A DNA stretch of 64,000 nucleotides from Saprospiraceae bacterium (GCA_028282725.1 JANQHF010000010.1:35323-99322), one strand, 5' to 3'. Numbered from the stretch's first letter, positions 9,975 to 20,803 are shown. The notes: generated by a model not told the origin, from the sequence alone. Made by a program: numbers and translations.

Positions 9975-12900
9975 ATGATTGACGTGGCTCGTACATTATC
10001 GGATTTAATTAAGGAACGTATCCTGGTCCTGGATGGTGCTATGGGTACTATGATCCAGACATATGGGTTGAATGAAAGTGATTTCAGGGGCGCAAGATTT
10101 AAGGATTTTCCTTCTGAGATCAAGGGTAATAACGAACTTTTAAGTCTGACAAGGCCTGACATCATCAAAGAAATTCACGGTGCTTTTCTGCAGTCAGGTT
10201 CTGACATTATTGAAACCAATACTTTTAGTGCAAACAGGATTTCCCAGTCAGACTATGACATGGAGGATCTTTGTTATGAATTGAATCTCGCATCTGCAAA
10301 AATTGCAGTTGATATTGCCAGGGAATACTCAACTGAAGATCAACCTAGATTTGTTGCCGGAGCCTTGGGGCCAACGACCAAAACCGCATCTCTTTCTCCT
10401 GACGTCAATGATCCTGGTTATCGTGGTGTAACATTTGACGAACTAGTCGATGCCTATTATGAACAAGCTCGTGGTCTCGTGGACGGTGGTGTTGATTTAT
10501 TATTGGTAGAGACCATATTCGATACGCTTAATTGCAAAGCGGCAATGTTTGCAATTGCCAATTTATTCGAAGAAAGAGGCATCTCAATGCCACTAATGAT
10601 ATCAGGCACAATAACTGATGCGAGTGGAAGGACGCTAAGCGGACAGACAGTCGAGGCTTTTTGGATCTCAGTATCGCATATGGATCTTTTAAGCGTTGGT
10701 CTGAACTGTGCCCTGGGGGCGAAAGAACTCAGGCCCCATTTAAGGGATCTCTCACGGATTGCCACCTGTCCGGTCAGTGCGTATCCCAATGCCGGACTTC
10801 CAAATGAGTTTGGAGGCTATGACCAGACTCCAGAGGAGATGGGAGATTATATGCGCGAATTTCTCGATTCCGGTTTTGTGAATATTATTGGTGGTTGCTG
10901 TGGAACCCGTCCGGAGCATATTCGAAAGATGGCAGAAGCTGCGAAAAATGCAAAACCAAGGAAATTCTCAAAACAAAATGGATATACCCAGTACTCGGGC
11001 CTGGAACCGCTCATCCTTCGTGAAAACCTGAATTTTGTCAATATCGGTGAGCGGACCAATGTGACGGGTTCTCGCAAATTTGCAAGGTTAATCAAAGAAG
11101 GGCAATACGATGAAGCACTTTCAGTAGCTGCTCAGCAAGTTGAAGGAGGCGCACAGATTATCGATGTCAACATGGATGAAGGGTTGCTGGACAGCGAGGA
11201 GGCAATGAAGACCTTCTTGAATTTAATCATGTCGGAACCTGACATTGCCAAACTTCCCATTATGATCGATTCATCCAGGTTCTCCGTAATAGAGGCAGGA
11301 TTGAAGTGTGTTCAGGGAAAATCTATTGTCAACTCCTTATCGCTCAAAGAGGGTAAGGATGAATTCGTAAAGCAGGCAACGATTGTAAAAAGATATGGTG
11401 CAGCTGCAGTAATCATGGCATTTGATGAAAAAGGCCAGGCCGAGACCGTAGAGCGGAAGGTGGAAATATGTAAAAGAGCCTATCATATATTGACAGAAGA
11501 AGTTGGTTTCAATCCCCACGACATCATTTTTGATCCCAATATTTTTGCCATAGCTACTGGTATAGAAGAACACCGGGATTATGCGAAAAACTTTATTGAG
11601 GCTACTGAAATCATAAAAAAAGAATGCCCTGGGGCCAAAGTAAGCGGTGGGGTGAGCAATATCTCTTTTTCTTTCAGGGGTAACAACAAAGTGAGAGAAG
11701 CCATGCATAGCGTGTTTCTCTATCATACTATCAAAAAGGGTATGGATATGGGCATTGTCAATGCAGGCATGATGGATATCTATGATGAAATCCCGGAAGA
11801 ACTGGTCACACTGCTGGAAGATGCGATTTTTAACCGGACGGAGACGGCTACTGAGGATTTAATAAAATATGCTGAAAAGATAAAAGGTGGAGGAAAAGAA
11901 AGGGTTATTGATTTGTCATGGAGGGAAGGTCCTGTGGAAGAGAGAATTGAACATGCTCTTGTTAAGGGAGTGACAGAATACATTGAAGAAGACGCAGAAG
12001 AGGCCAGGCAGAAACTTAATTCTCCATTGGCCGTAATTGAAGGGCCTCTAATGGACGGAATGAATGTGGTCGGAGATTTATTTGGCGAAGGTAAGATGTT
12101 CTTACCCCAGGTTGTAAAAAGTGCCCGGGTGATGAAAAGAGCGGTGGCCTATCTGACACCGTTCATTGAAGAGGAAAAAAATGGTGAGGTTTCTTCTAAT
12201 GGAAAGATTCTTATGGCGACGGTGAAAGGAGACGTTCATGATATTGGAAAAAATATCGTTGGCGTTGTCCTGGCATGTAATAATTATGAGATTATCGATT
12301 TGGGAGTAATGGTTCCTGCCAATAAAATTATCGATACTGCCGAAAAGGAAAAAGTGGATATTATAGGATTAAGTGGTCTCATTACCCCTTCATTGGATGA
12401 AATGGTTTCGATTGCTTCCCTGATGGAAGAAAGAAAAATGAAAATTCCTTTATTGATTGGTGGAGCCACAACTTCAAAGACCCATACTGCGGTCAAAATT
12501 GAGCCTAAGTATTCAGGCCCAACAATCCATGTGTTAGATGCATCCAAAAGCGTTGCGGTAGCGGGTTCATTGTTATCAAGTGATTCGGCAATAACTGTTG
12601 ATTATATAGAGGGGATTCATGCCGAATATCAACGTGTCAGGGACCAAAGAAGTGGCAGAGGAATAAATAAAAAATACATTTCAATTCTTGAAGCAAGAAA
12701 TAAATCACTTTCGTTGAACTGGAACGAGTACATTCCACCAATTCCTAATTATTTGGGTGTTACGGTATTCGATGACTTTTCCATTTCCGAATTATTGAGC
12801 TATATCGATTGGACACCATTTTTCAAAAGTTGGCAGTTAAAGGGAAAATATCCATCTATTCTCGATGATGAAAAATTGGGTCAGGAAGCATCCAGGTTAT

Positions 12901-13649
12901 TCGATGATGCTCATAAAATGCTGGAAAAGATCTGTAGTGAAAATTGGTTGACCGCCAAGGGAGTATTTGGACTATTTCCAGCGGGCAGGGTAGTTGATGA
13001 TATTATTGTTTATTCTGAGAACAGTCGATCTATCGAGTTGGACCGAATCCACAATTTGAGACAACAAAGACAAAAATCAAATGGATTGCCAAGTTATAAT
13101 CTTTCGGATTTCATTGCTCCTGATGAATTCAAGAATGACTACTTGGGAGGATTTGCAGTCACCTCAGGAATTGGAATAGAAAAGGTTGTCAAAGAATTTG
13201 AAAAGAATCACGACGATTATAATGCCATTTTGCTTAAGTCTCTTGCTGACCGGTTGGCGGAGGCGTTTGCTGAAAAACTCCACGAGTTAATTCGTACGGA
13301 GTATTGGGGTTACAGTCAGGAAAATTTTTCGAATGAAGAATTGATTCAGGAGAAATACGTTGGGATTCGACCTGCACCGGGATACCCGGCCTGTCCGGAT
13401 CATAGTCTTAAGATATCATTATTTAAGCTGTTAAATGTTGAAAAGAACATAGGAATTTCACTGACCGAAAGTTATGCAATGTATCCAGCGGCTTCAGTAA
13501 GTGGATTCTATTACAGCCATCCCGAGAGCAAGTACTTTGGTCTGGGTCAGATCGCCAAGGATCAGGTTGAAGACTATGCCAGTCGCAAAGGGATATCACT
13601 TGATAAAGCAGAGAAATTGCTTATGCCGTCTTTAAGTTATAAAGACTAG
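9975..13649 (+). CDS. metH: Cobalamin-dependent methionine synthase
   Basis: A full-length 1224-residue MetH that transfers methyl from 5-methyltetrahydrofolate to homocysteine through B12. All four modules are present. The homocysteine domain has zinc ligands in GLNCALG and [10 protein letters not shown] (about residue 305). The pterin domain begins around [14 protein letters not shown] (about 355). The B12 cap and binding domain carries DVHDIGKN with the axial His near residue 755. The C-terminal activation domain has [12 protein letters not shown] and [16 protein letters not shown]. The 109-bp upstream gap is too short for a cobalamin riboswitch and none is visible. In many Bacteroidota MetH is split; here it is one chain. 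Confidence 0.97.
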   Translation: MIDVARTLSDLIKERILVLDGAMGTMIQTYGLNESDFRGARFKDFPSEIKGNNELLSLTRPDIIKEIHGAFLQSGSDIIETNTFSANRISQSDYDMEDLCYELNLASAKIAVDIAREYSTEDQPRFVAGALGPTTKTASLSPDVNDPGYRGVTFDELVDAYYEQARGLVDGGVDLLLVETIFDTLNCKAAMFAIANLFEERGISMPLMISGTITDASGRTLSGQTVEAFWISVSHMDLLSVGLNCALGAKELRPHLRDLSRIATCPVSAYPNAGLPNEFGGYDQTPEEMGDYMREFLDSGFVNIIGGCCGTRPEHIRKMAEAAKNAKPRKFSKQNGYTQYSGLEPLILRENLNFVNIGERTNVTGSRKFARLIKEGQYDEALSVAAQQVEGGAQIIDVNMDEGLLDSEEAMKTFLNLIMSEPDIAKLPIMIDSSRFSVIEAGLKCVQGKSIVNSLSLKEGKDEFVKQATIVKRYGAAAVIMAFDEKGQAETVERKVEICKRAYHILTEEVGFNPHDIIFDPNIFAIATGIEEHRDYAKNFIEATEIIKKECPGAKVSGGVSNISFSFRGNNKVREAMHSVFLYHTIKKGMDMGIVNAGMMDIYDEIPEELVTLLEDAIFNRTETATEDLIKYAEKIKGGGKERVIDLSWREGPVEERIEHALVKGVTEYIEEDAEEARQKLNSPLAVIEGPLMDGMNVVGDLFGEGKMFLPQVVKSARVMKRAVAYLTPFIEEEKNGEVSSNGKILMATVKGDVHDIGKNIVGVVLACNNYEIIDLGVMVPANKIIDTAEKEKVDIIGLSGLITPSLDEMVSIASLMEERKMKIPLLIGGATTSKTHTAVKIEPKYSGPTIHVLDASKSVAVAGSLLSSDSAITVDYIEGIHAEYQRVRDQRSGRGINKKYISILEARNKSLSLNWNEYIPPIPNYLGVTVFDDFSISELLSYIDWTPFFKSWQLKGKYPSILDDEKLGQEASRLFDDAHKMLEKICSENWLTAKGVFGLFPAGRVVDDIIVYSENSRSIELDRIHNLRQQRQKSNGLPSYNLSDFIAPDEFKNDYLGGFAVTSGIGIEKVVKEFEKNHDDYNAILLKSLADRLAEAFAEKLHELIRTEYWGYSQENFSNEELIQEKYVGIRPAPGYPACPDHSLKISLFKLLNVEKNIGISLTESYAMYPAASVSGFYYSHPESKYFGLGQIAKDQVEDYASRKGISLDKAEKLLMPSLSYKD

Positions 13650-13666
13650 TAGCTTTGAAAAATTCA

Positions 13667-14743
13667 ATGAATTCAAATACCAATTATCCTGATGAGTTGA
13701 CATTTGAAGAATTGATTTATTCTATGGCATCAATTGTTAAGTGGTTTCGAAAACACTTGGTTCCGATCATAGTTGCCTGCCTGATTTGCAGCGCATTATC
13801 AGTACTCTGGGCCGTAAGAAAGCCGGAAACTTATACTGCTACTTTGTCTTTTATGTTGAATGACGATAACAATCCTCAGGTCTCTAATATCGGGAATATC
13901 CTGGGACAATTTGGAATTCCAATTACGAGCGGTAAATATAATGTGGATAAGTTATTGGAGATTTCTAAATCCAGAAGAATACTTGAATCAACTCTTTTTC
14001 AAAAGAAAATAGTAGATGATAAAGAAGATCTGTTGGCCAATCATTTTATAAATATATATGACCTGGCTTCTAATTGGTCTTCGCAAGACGGTCGTCTTGA
14101 TAACTTCAAATTTTCCGAAAAGGATCCCGAAGAATTTGGTGATTATGAGAATTTCGCGCTGAAGAGATTAAATGCATTAATTATGGGATCTGCCAACAAT
14201 AGAAGTGAAGCTCTTTTTACGACTGACTATGGGAAGACAGATTATATAATGACATTTAGTACAAGATGTTTATCTGAGGAATTAGCCATAGAATTTACAA
14301 ACGAAATCTATGATCAGATTTCTCAATTTTATGTTCAAAATGCCACCGAAAAAAATCAATCTATATACAATTTGATCAAACAAAGGAGAGACTCGCTCGC
14401 CGATGCCGTGCAAAATACAACTTACGATATTGCATCTCTTAAAGACAAGAGCCAAGGTACATTCAGAAGAACAAATAATGTTGACATTGCAAATTTGGAA
14501 GGACAGCTCATTGGCCTGGAAACAGCCTTTCAAGAAGTAGAAAAGAGCTTAAACGCAGCAGATATTGCGTTAAAAAACAGTACCCCTCTTATCAAAGACC
14601 TCGATAGACCTATCGCTCCAATTGCTCCAAACCGACCGTCAACTTTGAAATATGGACTTTTGGGAATAACCTTGGGATTTATCCTGTATGTTCTTTTCTT
14701 AAACGCTTATCGTATCATACAGCTGTCCAGAACTAGTCTCTAA
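13667..14743 (+). CDS. Wzz-type polysaccharide chain-length/co-polymerase protein
   Basis: About 358 residues with a Wzz/PCP layout. An N-terminal cytoplasmic stretch is followed by a membrane helix (LVPIIVACLICSALSVLWAV), a long periplasmic region with predicted helices and GAP-like repeats (SIYNLIKQRRDSLADAVQ), and then the proline-rich PIAPIAPNRPS before the second membrane helix (YGLLGITLGFILYVLFL). Such proteins set the length of exported O-antigen, capsule or exopolysaccharide chains. ATG 13667 is used; the TTG at 13655 is possible. The gene lies directly after metH, but function and neighbours to the right tie it to surface polysaccharide. Confidence 0.8.
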   Translation: MNSNTNYPDELTFEELIYSMASIVKWFRKHLVPIIVACLICSALSVLWAVRKPETYTATLSFMLNDDNNPQVSNIGNILGQFGIPITSGKYNVDKLLEISKSRRILESTLFQKKIVDDKEDLLANHFINIYDLASNWSSQDGRLDNFKFSEKDPEEFGDYENFALKRLNALIMGSANNRSEALFTTDYGKTDYIMTFSTRCLSEELAIEFTNEIYDQISQFYVQNATEKNQSIYNLIKQRRDSLADAVQNTTYDIASLKDKSQGTFRRTNNVDIANLEGQLIGLETAFQEVEKSLNAADIALKNSTPLIKDLDRPIAPIAPNRPSTLKYGLLGITLGFILYVLFLNAYRIIQLSRTSL

Positions 14744-14781
14744 TTTGATGTAGGTTTGTGCATCGTCATAGTTAAAGGATC

Positions 14782-15015
14782 ATGTCAAAACAAATAAAGG
14801 AGTCACATGCTCGCAGCATCATCAAGGGATTAACGTGGAGAATTATCGCCTCTTTGGCCATTTTTATAATTACCTATTTTTCTACTGGTGAAATTAAAAC
14901 TGCTATCACTGTAACTACAATAGAATTTCCTGTAAAGCTAGTAGCTTATTATCTTCACGAAAGATTGTGGCAACAGGTACCACGGGGTTCTATAAGAAAA
15001 CTTCTTGGAAGTTGA
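14782..15015 (+). CDS. DUF2061 small membrane protein
   Basis: A 77-residue protein with the DUF2061 pattern: SIIKGLTWRIIASLAIFIIT, split by a first helix, then GEIKTAITVTTIEFPVKLVAYYLHERLW. Two membrane helices are predicted. An AAAGGA element 6-11 bases upstream suits the ATG at 14782. Family members are often found next to sulfate activation genes in Bacteroidota and proteobacteria. Here the next gene is a sulfotransferase, which fits a link with sulfate or PAPS metabolism, but the biochemical role is unknown. Confidence 0.8.
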   Translation: MSKQIKESHARSIIKGLTWRIIASLAIFIITYFSTGEIKTAITVTTIEFPVKLVAYYLHERLWQQVPRGSIRKLLGS

Positions 15016-15204
15016 ATAGCCATAGATCAGAGCATCCGGAATAAAGATTATACTACTCTAAAGTACTTTAACTCATAAAATTAAATATTTCACAATTGAA
15101 TTTCGAGGTGGATAAAAGAGGTGTCCTTGTTCGAAAAGAGATTAACATTCTATTTGCTATATCCGGGAATAGAATGATCATTTTCTAAAATTGGTATAGC
15201 TTAA

Positions 15205-16149
15205 ATGACAGATACTCCTTTTATAATTTTTGGATTTGGACGTTCTGGTACCACATGGCTATCTGATATAATTTCCAAGTCATTGGGCGGATTAATTCTT
15301 TTTGAACCTTTTCACCCATATGTATATAGAGAAGCCAAAGAACAGTGCTATCGCCCTGACATCGAGATTATTAAAATTCAAAATTTTTTGAATGATATTT
15401 TTTCGACTACGCCAACCAACCCCTGGTTAATAAGAAATCATCTTAAGGAACCGTTAGAAAAAACTACAATTGATTTTATAAATTATGTATGGCAAAATTC
15501 TAAAATCCTCGGATTTAAGACCATCCGTTTGAATCACTCTCTTGGTTCTATTTCAAATTCTCTAAATGCAAAATCCATCTATATTCACAGACATCCTTTG
15601 TCTGTCCTTTCATCGATATACAAGAGAAAGAACTTTTGGAAAGAATTTACATGGTCATGGCATTATCAACAATTTCTTTCTCGCTCTCTGAGTACGAATC
15701 ACTTTAATGAAAAAGATTTGAATGTCATTCGGAATATTGAAAGTAATTTGAATGCTGATGTCGAACGTATCATTCTCATGTGGTGCATTTCGTTCATAAT
15801 TTGCAACAGGGAAATTGAAAAATGCAATGGTTATCGTTTATCGTATGAGCGCTTATATAAAGATCCCTATAAGGAAACAAATGAGCTCTTTCAGTTTTTT
15901 AATCTCGACAACTACTCATTGCATCCTTCCTATTTTTTCACACCTTCCATGACAACACTAAGAACTGTTCACGACCACTTTGATGTTCACACCATTACTG
16001 ATGACTCTTTGGATCAACTATTTTGGAAAAATGAAATTAGTGATGACCTGTCCGTCAAGCTTTTCTCCCTGATACATAATGTTTTAAGCATCGCTTCGGC
16101 ATCACATTCTTTGGCCAAGGCCCATAATTATCTGCCTTCGCACCATTAA
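15205..16149 (+). CDS. PAPS-dependent sulfotransferase family protein
   Basis: A 314-residue protein with both PAPS-binding signatures of sulfotransferases. The 5'-phosphosulfate loop is FGFGRSGTTWLSDII near the N-terminus, and the 3'-phosphate motif is SIYIHRHPLSVLSSIYKR at about residues 128-145. No signal peptide or membrane helix is apparent, so it probably acts in the cytoplasm on a lipid-linked glycan or small molecule. With the Wzz-type and DUF2061 genes to the left it suggests sulfation of a surface polysaccharide. The gene and the 189-bp gap before it look more A+T-rich than metH, possibly a sign of transfer. Confidence 0.85.
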   Translation: MTDTPFIIFGFGRSGTTWLSDIISKSLGGLILFEPFHPYVYREAKEQCYRPDIEIIKIQNFLNDIFSTTPTNPWLIRNHLKEPLEKTTIDFINYVWQNSKILGFKTIRLNHSLGSISNSLNAKSIYIHRHPLSVLSSIYKRKNFWKEFTWSWHYQQFLSRSLSTNHFNEKDLNVIRNIESNLNADVERIILMWCISFIICNREIEKCNGYRLSYERLYKDPYKETNELFQFFNLDNYSLHPSYFFTPSMTTLRTVHDHFDVHTITDDSLDQLFWKNEISDDLSVKLFSLIHNVLSIASASHSLAKAHNYLPSHH

Positions 16150-16194
16150 ACAGTTTAGAATGGTCTGGATGGAAGGAATTACACCTAGAAAAAA

Positions 16195-16252
16195 CCCCTA
16201 AGGCTTTAGATTAAAAGAGATAGTTTTTTCATACTTCTTAGCGCCTTAGAGG
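16195..16252. terminator. Possible bidirectional terminator between convergent genes
   Basis: The arms CCCCTAAGGC (16195-16204) and GCCTTAGAGG (16243-16252) can pair with one mismatch around a 38-nt loop that contains a T run. It lies between the sulfotransferase stop and the convergent stop at 16255. The loop is long and neither flank has a strong T tract, so this is a weak call. Confidence 0.3.
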
Positions 16253-16254
16253 TC

Positions 16255-16908
16255 CTATACTTTGTCGCGATGTATTACATCAACATTAGAACGTCCGGGC
16301 CGTTTCATTTGCTGCTTAATCAATGAGCCTTGTATGAAGGATATAGGAGGATAAAAATGATCGAGCATGGAAATATCGTGATTGAGTTTTCGAATCGCGA
16401 TTATTCCAAAATCATGATGGAATCGATCTTGGCCTTTACCCAATAGACTAATGAAGGATAAATCTTCTTCAGATTTCAGGGGATAAGACATCGTGTTGTA
16501 CAAATTGTTCATTTCACTAGATTCCTTGGAGACTTCCGGATTGCCCATAAAGGATTGCAAACAGATTGCTGGCAAGTCGCTTCCTCCAGGAAGTGAATGG
16601 TCGTTAAAAAGCCCATAATCCTTAATCAGTTGCAGACTCTTTCGAAGACTGCTCCTATGACTTCGACCCGAACTAAAATAGTCAGGAATGGCTACATGTC
16701 GCTTTAGAATTTCCCCGCTACTATCAATATCAACTAGTTCTGCCTGTCGGTTGATTAAAATGATCGTGGTTATGAACTCTTCATCTGAAGAGGCAAATGC
16801 CGTGAATTGGAGTATGACGATCAAACCAATCGCCAGGATATAACTTCCCCATAAAGGGAAAAGACGGATATGCTTCATTTCAGGACATTTGATAATGACC
16901 GAATTCAT
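16255..16908 (-). CDS. Exported or membrane-anchored protein of unknown function
   Basis: 217 residues, not recognised. The N-terminus has a hydrophobic segment (LWGSYILAIGLIVILQFTAFA) after a basic stretch, so it is either cleaved after Ala or anchored. The rest is soluble and polar with no motif I know. A Met nearer the helix (MKHIRLFPLWG, residue 11) is an alternative start. The gene sits between the sulfotransferase and the large secreted protein, all in a region without housekeeping genes. Confidence 0.55.
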   Translation of the reverse strand: MNSVIIKCPEMKHIRLFPLWGSYILAIGLIVILQFTAFASSDEEFITTIILINRQAELVDIDSSGEILKRHVAIPDYFSSGRSHRSSLRKSLQLIKDYGLFNDHSLPGGSDLPAICLQSFMGNPEVSKESSEMNNLYNTMSYPLKSEEDLSFISLLGKGQDRFHHDFGIIAIRKLNHDISMLDHFYPPISFIQGSLIKQQMKRPGRSNVDVIHRDKV

Positions 16909-16986
16909 GGGTTGCCTGAAGAAATACTATTCTCAGACAATCGAATATAGTTTACCCTCCAACGGAATTCAACATTAACTGTCGAA

Positions 16987-18792
16987 TTAACGATCCACAT
17001 CAGTGAAAACCCCATTATTTGTAAGCCATATTGCCTTATCGTGTACATTCACGTCACCACTTAAGTCATAATCCTGAAAATAATAGCCCGAGTGAGTTCC
17101 ATTATCTCTTGACCACAGGGCAATATCATTTGAATTGATGTCTTTGGTCGATTCTGAAACTGTGATTTGGTCTCCATTTCCGGAATACATGGCAAAAACC
17201 CCGGGATTGACCTCTTTTTGTCCTTTACCAAATAACCTTGTATAGGACTGATTGTATCTGAAATCATACGAAATGACGCCATTGACAATGGGCATAGGTG
17301 TGGGTGTCATCACGATTAAATGATTTCGATGCTCTACGACCACATAGTACTCCTCGTCCAACATATCGCAGCAATCAAAGAAATCAGTAAGTACTACTTC
17401 CCCATTATCCAGCAACAATGCTGATTTTGTACAAACAGTGGATTCAGCGTTGGTGTGGGTTCTCAAACTGATCAATACCCAATCGACAGCATCAACCGGG
17501 TACAATTCACTTCCTCCCGTACCAAACACGTTAAACTCTTGTCCCTCATTTCCCGGATACAACCACGGCGCTACTCCATAAGGTTGACCGGCTTCGGTTG
17601 CCACACCCAATAAAGTAATCGGTCTTTGTCCCGGTAAATACCCATAATTATTCAGAGTGGTTCTCATCCTGTCTCCATATTGTCCAATGCCACCCTCTTG
17701 CAAGGCACCTTCAAGAAAAACATTGACATGAACATCTATACATACCCTGTTGAGACAGGCTTCTGAATTTGCATCCGGATAGCACGGATCAAAAGGATCA
17801 CTATCCTGGCTATCAGGTAAACCATCCGAATCTGTGTCCAAAACCCCAAAAGTAAAGGCCTCATATCGATTCGGCACGACTGCAGAAGATGAGACATTGC
17901 CCGAATCAAAATCATTCGAAAGCTCTGTATTTCCCAAATTAACCCACTTTTCTCCATCCCATCCAACTACGACTAAATCTGCAACACTGGTAGTCAGATC
18001 AAGGATATCGCTAAAGGGAGTCCAGTACAATGTGACTTTGGTAGATTGACTTCCGGAAAGCGTCCAAAATTCTTTGGGTTGTACTACTAATATATTGTCA
18101 TCGGTAGAATCAACAGGAAATTCACCTTTCGATAAGTATTGACGATTGGTTTGTAAAGTAGAGTGATAGGTTGCAATGAAAACATCAAAGGAGTTCTCTC
18201 CCTGTACTTTTACCGGGGACAGGTGATCTCCATCTCCCGACGGAAAAAGAAAGGTACCCTCACCCTGTCGGGCAATTGTTCCGTCTACATGTTTGTCATT
18301 CGTAGAACCGCTATATGTGGCTCCTTCCATAAAAAAGACACGCTCCCTGAATTCATTGCGGTCTGTGTGTACAATACCCAGGTTGAAATGCAGATTGCTT
18401 TTGATCCGAATGTCGGTGTTTAAGTCCACTCCTCTGGGGTTTTCAACGTCTAGAATGTTGAATTCTGTGACACCCAGTCCATCGACCATTGTACGGGTGT
18501 CATCACATCTCTTGATGTATTCATATCCAAATCCATCTCCTAAATGACCATTGTTGTCAATATCACCCATAAAGTAAAGTCGACCATCGTTTACGAACTG
18601 TGCATTTTCAGCATTGGTGAATTTTCCGTAAAATGTTTTTTTTCCTATTTCTTCAATAAATGCGCTTCCCTGGTTAGAAGCATCCCAACGTTTATTGGGG
18701 CATTGACCCATGAGCGAACCTGCAATCATGAACAGACTCATGACGATAGAAAGGCAATAAAGATATATCCGAAAGCAGGTCAAAATATGCAC
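16987..18792 (-). CDS. Secreted protein with TSP3-type calcium loop and dockerin-like C-terminus
   Basis: 601 residues with a signal peptide (cleavage probably before QCPNKRW). The N-terminal half resembles repeat-rich secreted Bacteroidota proteins (TFYGKFTNAENAQFVNDGRLYFMGD and similar). A thrombospondin type-3-like calcium loop, DTDSDGLPDSQDSDPFDP, lies near residue 320. The last 60 residues hold two dockerin/EF-hand-like segments, DINSNDIALWSRDNG and DYDLSGDVNVHDKAIWLTNNG, also seen at the ends of outer-surface proteins in Saprospiria. No catalytic motif was found. A surface adhesin or matrix role is inferred only from layout. Confidence 0.75.
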   Translation of the reverse strand: MHILTCFRIYLYCLSIVMSLFMIAGSLMGQCPNKRWDASNQGSAFIEEIGKKTFYGKFTNAENAQFVNDGRLYFMGDIDNNGHLGDGFGYEYIKRCDDTRTMVDGLGVTEFNILDVENPRGVDLNTDIRIKSNLHFNLGIVHTDRNEFRERVFFMEGATYSGSTNDKHVDGTIARQGEGTFLFPSGDGDHLSPVKVQGENSFDVFIATYHSTLQTNRQYLSKGEFPVDSTDDNILVVQPKEFWTLSGSQSTKVTLYWTPFSDILDLTTSVADLVVVGWDGEKWVNLGNTELSNDFDSGNVSSSAVVPNRYEAFTFGVLDTDSDGLPDSQDSDPFDPCYPDANSEACLNRVCIDVHVNVFLEGALQEGGIGQYGDRMRTTLNNYGYLPGQRPITLLGVATEAGQPYGVAPWLYPGNEGQEFNVFGTGGSELYPVDAVDWVLISLRTHTNAESTVCTKSALLLDNGEVVLTDFFDCCDMLDEEYYVVVEHRNHLIVMTPTPMPIVNGVISYDFRYNQSYTRLFGKGQKEVNPGVFAMYSGNGDQITVSESTKDINSNDIALWSRDNGTHSGYYFQDYDLSGDVNVHDKAIWLTNNGVFTDVDR

Positions 18793-18956
18793 AAATGATC
18801 AGATTCATTTATAAGCTGCACATTTTATGCCAGTTATGTATTATGATTATTTTTAATGTGTTAAAATGATCTTCTGAGAATCCACAAGTCACAACTATTT
18901 CTTCACTTCTGTTGTATTGTTTATATCATCCTATTATTGTTGCAAAATCTAATCGT

Positions 18957-19646
18957 ATGTCTGAATCCAATATTTGGTTTTTAGAAAATATCGATGCCCA
19001 GGGAATATTTTGCTCTAAAAAGCTAAGTAATGAATCGGGCGGACATGTACATATTACTTTCGAAAAAGGCGAGTATATTTTCAGACAAAACGAACAAGCG
19101 GATAAACTCTATTACATTTCTCAAGGCCGCGTCAAGATTGGGACGGAAGAAGGTGATAAATCGGTAACAAAGGCAATTCTGACTACAGGAGAAATTTTTG
19201 GAGAAAAAGCCCTGGCCGGAGCCTTCAAAAGGAGAGATTTTGCCAAGGCATTAGAAAAAACAGAAGTCTGTGTGATAAATCGGTCAGAGATGAAGTCACT
19301 GTTTAAAGAGCACTCCCCCCTGACTTTGTTTATGCTGAATCTCCTTGGTAGCAGGGCTTTAAAAATGGAAAAACGGCTGGAATCCATGGTGTTTAAGGAT
19401 TCGAGGAGCAGGATCATCGAATTTCTGGTTGATCTCAATAGCGAACGCGGCCAGCGTGTTGGTTATGAATGGGTAGTGCGAAATTTTATGACCCATCAGG
19501 AAATTGCCAATCTTACCGCGACATCCCGTCAGACCGTCACCACGGTCTTGAATGAACTCAAATCCAAAAACATTATTACTTTTAATCGCAAACGGCTTCT
19601 GATCAGAGATATCAATCTGCTGGCACAGGAAGTATCAAGTAATTAA
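18957..19646 (+). CDS. Crp/Fnr-family transcriptional regulator
   Basis: About 229 residues. An N-terminal cyclic-nucleotide-binding fold (FEKGEYIFRQNEQADKLYYISQGRVKI, about residues 35-61) is followed by the dimerisation helix and a C-terminal winged helix (THQEIANLTATSRQTVTTVLNELKSKNII). No Cys cluster for an iron-sulfur centre is present, so it is Crp-like rather than Fnr-like in sensing. ATG 18957 is preferred over the TTG at 18912. The stop overlaps the pyrD start by one base (TAATG). Its effector is unknown. Confidence 0.9.
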   Translation: MSESNIWFLENIDAQGIFCSKKLSNESGGHVHITFEKGEYIFRQNEQADKLYYISQGRVKIGTEEGDKSVTKAILTTGEIFGEKALAGAFKRRDFAKALEKTEVCVINRSEMKSLFKEHSPLTLFMLNLLGSRALKMEKRLESMVFKDSRSRIIEFLVDLNSERGQRVGYEWVVRNFMTHQEIANLTATSRQTVTTVLNELKSKNIITFNRKRLLIRDINLLAQEVSSN

Positions 19647-20716
19647 TGTATTCATTCGTAAAGTTCTTTTTGTTCAGGCTTCCAGCCGAACGGGCACATC
19701 ATATTACTACTTCAGTTTTTAATTTTCTCACTGCTATACCTATACTAAAAGAAGGGATCAGGTTAATTTTTTCTTTTGATCATCCTTCGTTGAAAAGAGA
19801 ACTCTGGGGGCTAACATTCAAGAACCCTGTTGGACTGGCTGCCGGTTTTGATAAGGACGGTAAATACATAAGGGCCATGGCCGCTCTTGGCTTTGGTTTT
19901 ATAGAGATTGGCACTGTGACGCCTCTTCCTCAGACAGGTAATCCGAAGCCAAGGTTGTTCAGACTAATAAAAGACCAGGCGATCATCAACAGAATGGGTT
20001 TCAATAATGCTGGCGTGGAAGTGTTGGCCGAAAGATTGAAGAAGGTTCAACACAGGGATTTTATTATTGGGGGAAATATCGGAAAGAACAAAATCACACC
20101 AAATGAGGAAGCTTACAAGGACTATCTGATTTGTTTTCAAAAGCTTTATCCCTTTGTAGATTATTTTGTTGTTAACCTTAGTTCTCCCAATACCCCCGGA
20201 TTGCGGGCTCTTCAACGTAAAGAACCCATGAAAAAGATACTGACGCCTTTATTGGAATGGCGCCAATCGCAATCTAAAAAACGTCCCGTACTGGTCAAGA
20301 TAGCTCCGGATCTCTCAGATGGGGAAGTAAATGATATCGTCGAACTTGTAACGGAACTCAATCTGGATGGAGTTGTTGCCACCAATACTACTATATACAG
20401 ACACCCTTTGACCACAGACCCATCACGGGTCAAACAATTAGGAGCAGGGGGATTGAGCGGAAAGCCATTGAAGTCAAAATCTACTCAAATCCTTCAAAGG
20501 ATATCTTCACTAACCGGTCAGAAAATCCCATTAATAGGAGTAGGAGGAATTGACTCCCCGGAGGCTGCTGAGGAGAAAATGAAGTCAGGAGCAGATCTCA
20601 TCCAGATTTATACGGGATTTATATATCGGGGGCCGTTGATGATTAAGCAAATTAAAAAGCACCTTGCAAAAAAATCAGAGATTTTTGACCGGCAGGGGTT
20701 ACCTCAGGCTATTTAA
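19646..20716 (+). CDS. pyrD: Dihydroorotate dehydrogenase (quinone), class 2
   Basis: A 356-residue class 2 enzyme that oxidises dihydroorotate to orotate in pyrimidine synthesis and passes electrons to quinone at the membrane. FMN-site and family motifs are GLAAGFDKDGKYI, EIGTVTPLPQTGNPKPRLFRL, NRMGFNNAG, VVNLSSPNTPGLRALQ with the catalytic Ser (about residue 178), and IGVGGIDSPEAA. The N-terminal helical extension that docks to the membrane is present. It overlaps the Crp-type gene by one base, which suggests co-expression. Confidence 0.96.
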   Translation: MYSFVKFFLFRLPAERAHHITTSVFNFLTAIPILKEGIRLIFSFDHPSLKRELWGLTFKNPVGLAAGFDKDGKYIRAMAALGFGFIEIGTVTPLPQTGNPKPRLFRLIKDQAIINRMGFNNAGVEVLAERLKKVQHRDFIIGGNIGKNKITPNEEAYKDYLICFQKLYPFVDYFVVNLSSPNTPGLRALQRKEPMKKILTPLLEWRQSQSKKRPVLVKIAPDLSDGEVNDIVELVTELNLDGVVATNTTIYRHPLTTDPSRVKQLGAGGLSGKPLKSKSTQILQRISSLTGQKIPLIGVGGIDSPEAAEEKMKSGADLIQIYTGFIYRGPLMIKQIKKHLAKKSEIFDRQGLPQAI

Positions 20717-20795
20717 AGTCATAATTAAATAACAGGGCCGTTAAAGTTTATAGATAATAATGTTGCCCTGGCCCACATTAATAGGTGGATAACAT

Positions 20796-20803
20796 TACAT
20801 TTG
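20796..20803 (+). promoter_or_regulatory. Bacteroidota-type -7 element upstream of recA
   Basis: TACATTTG fits the TAnnTTTG -7 consensus of this phylum and lies 31 bases before the recA start. A good -33 TTG at the right distance was not found, so the assignment is tentative. Confidence 0.3.

Noticed and set aside
15016..15204. Possible small gene or RNA between DUF2061 and sulfotransferase
   Set aside because: 189 bp, A+T-rich, with no convincing frame or hairpin.
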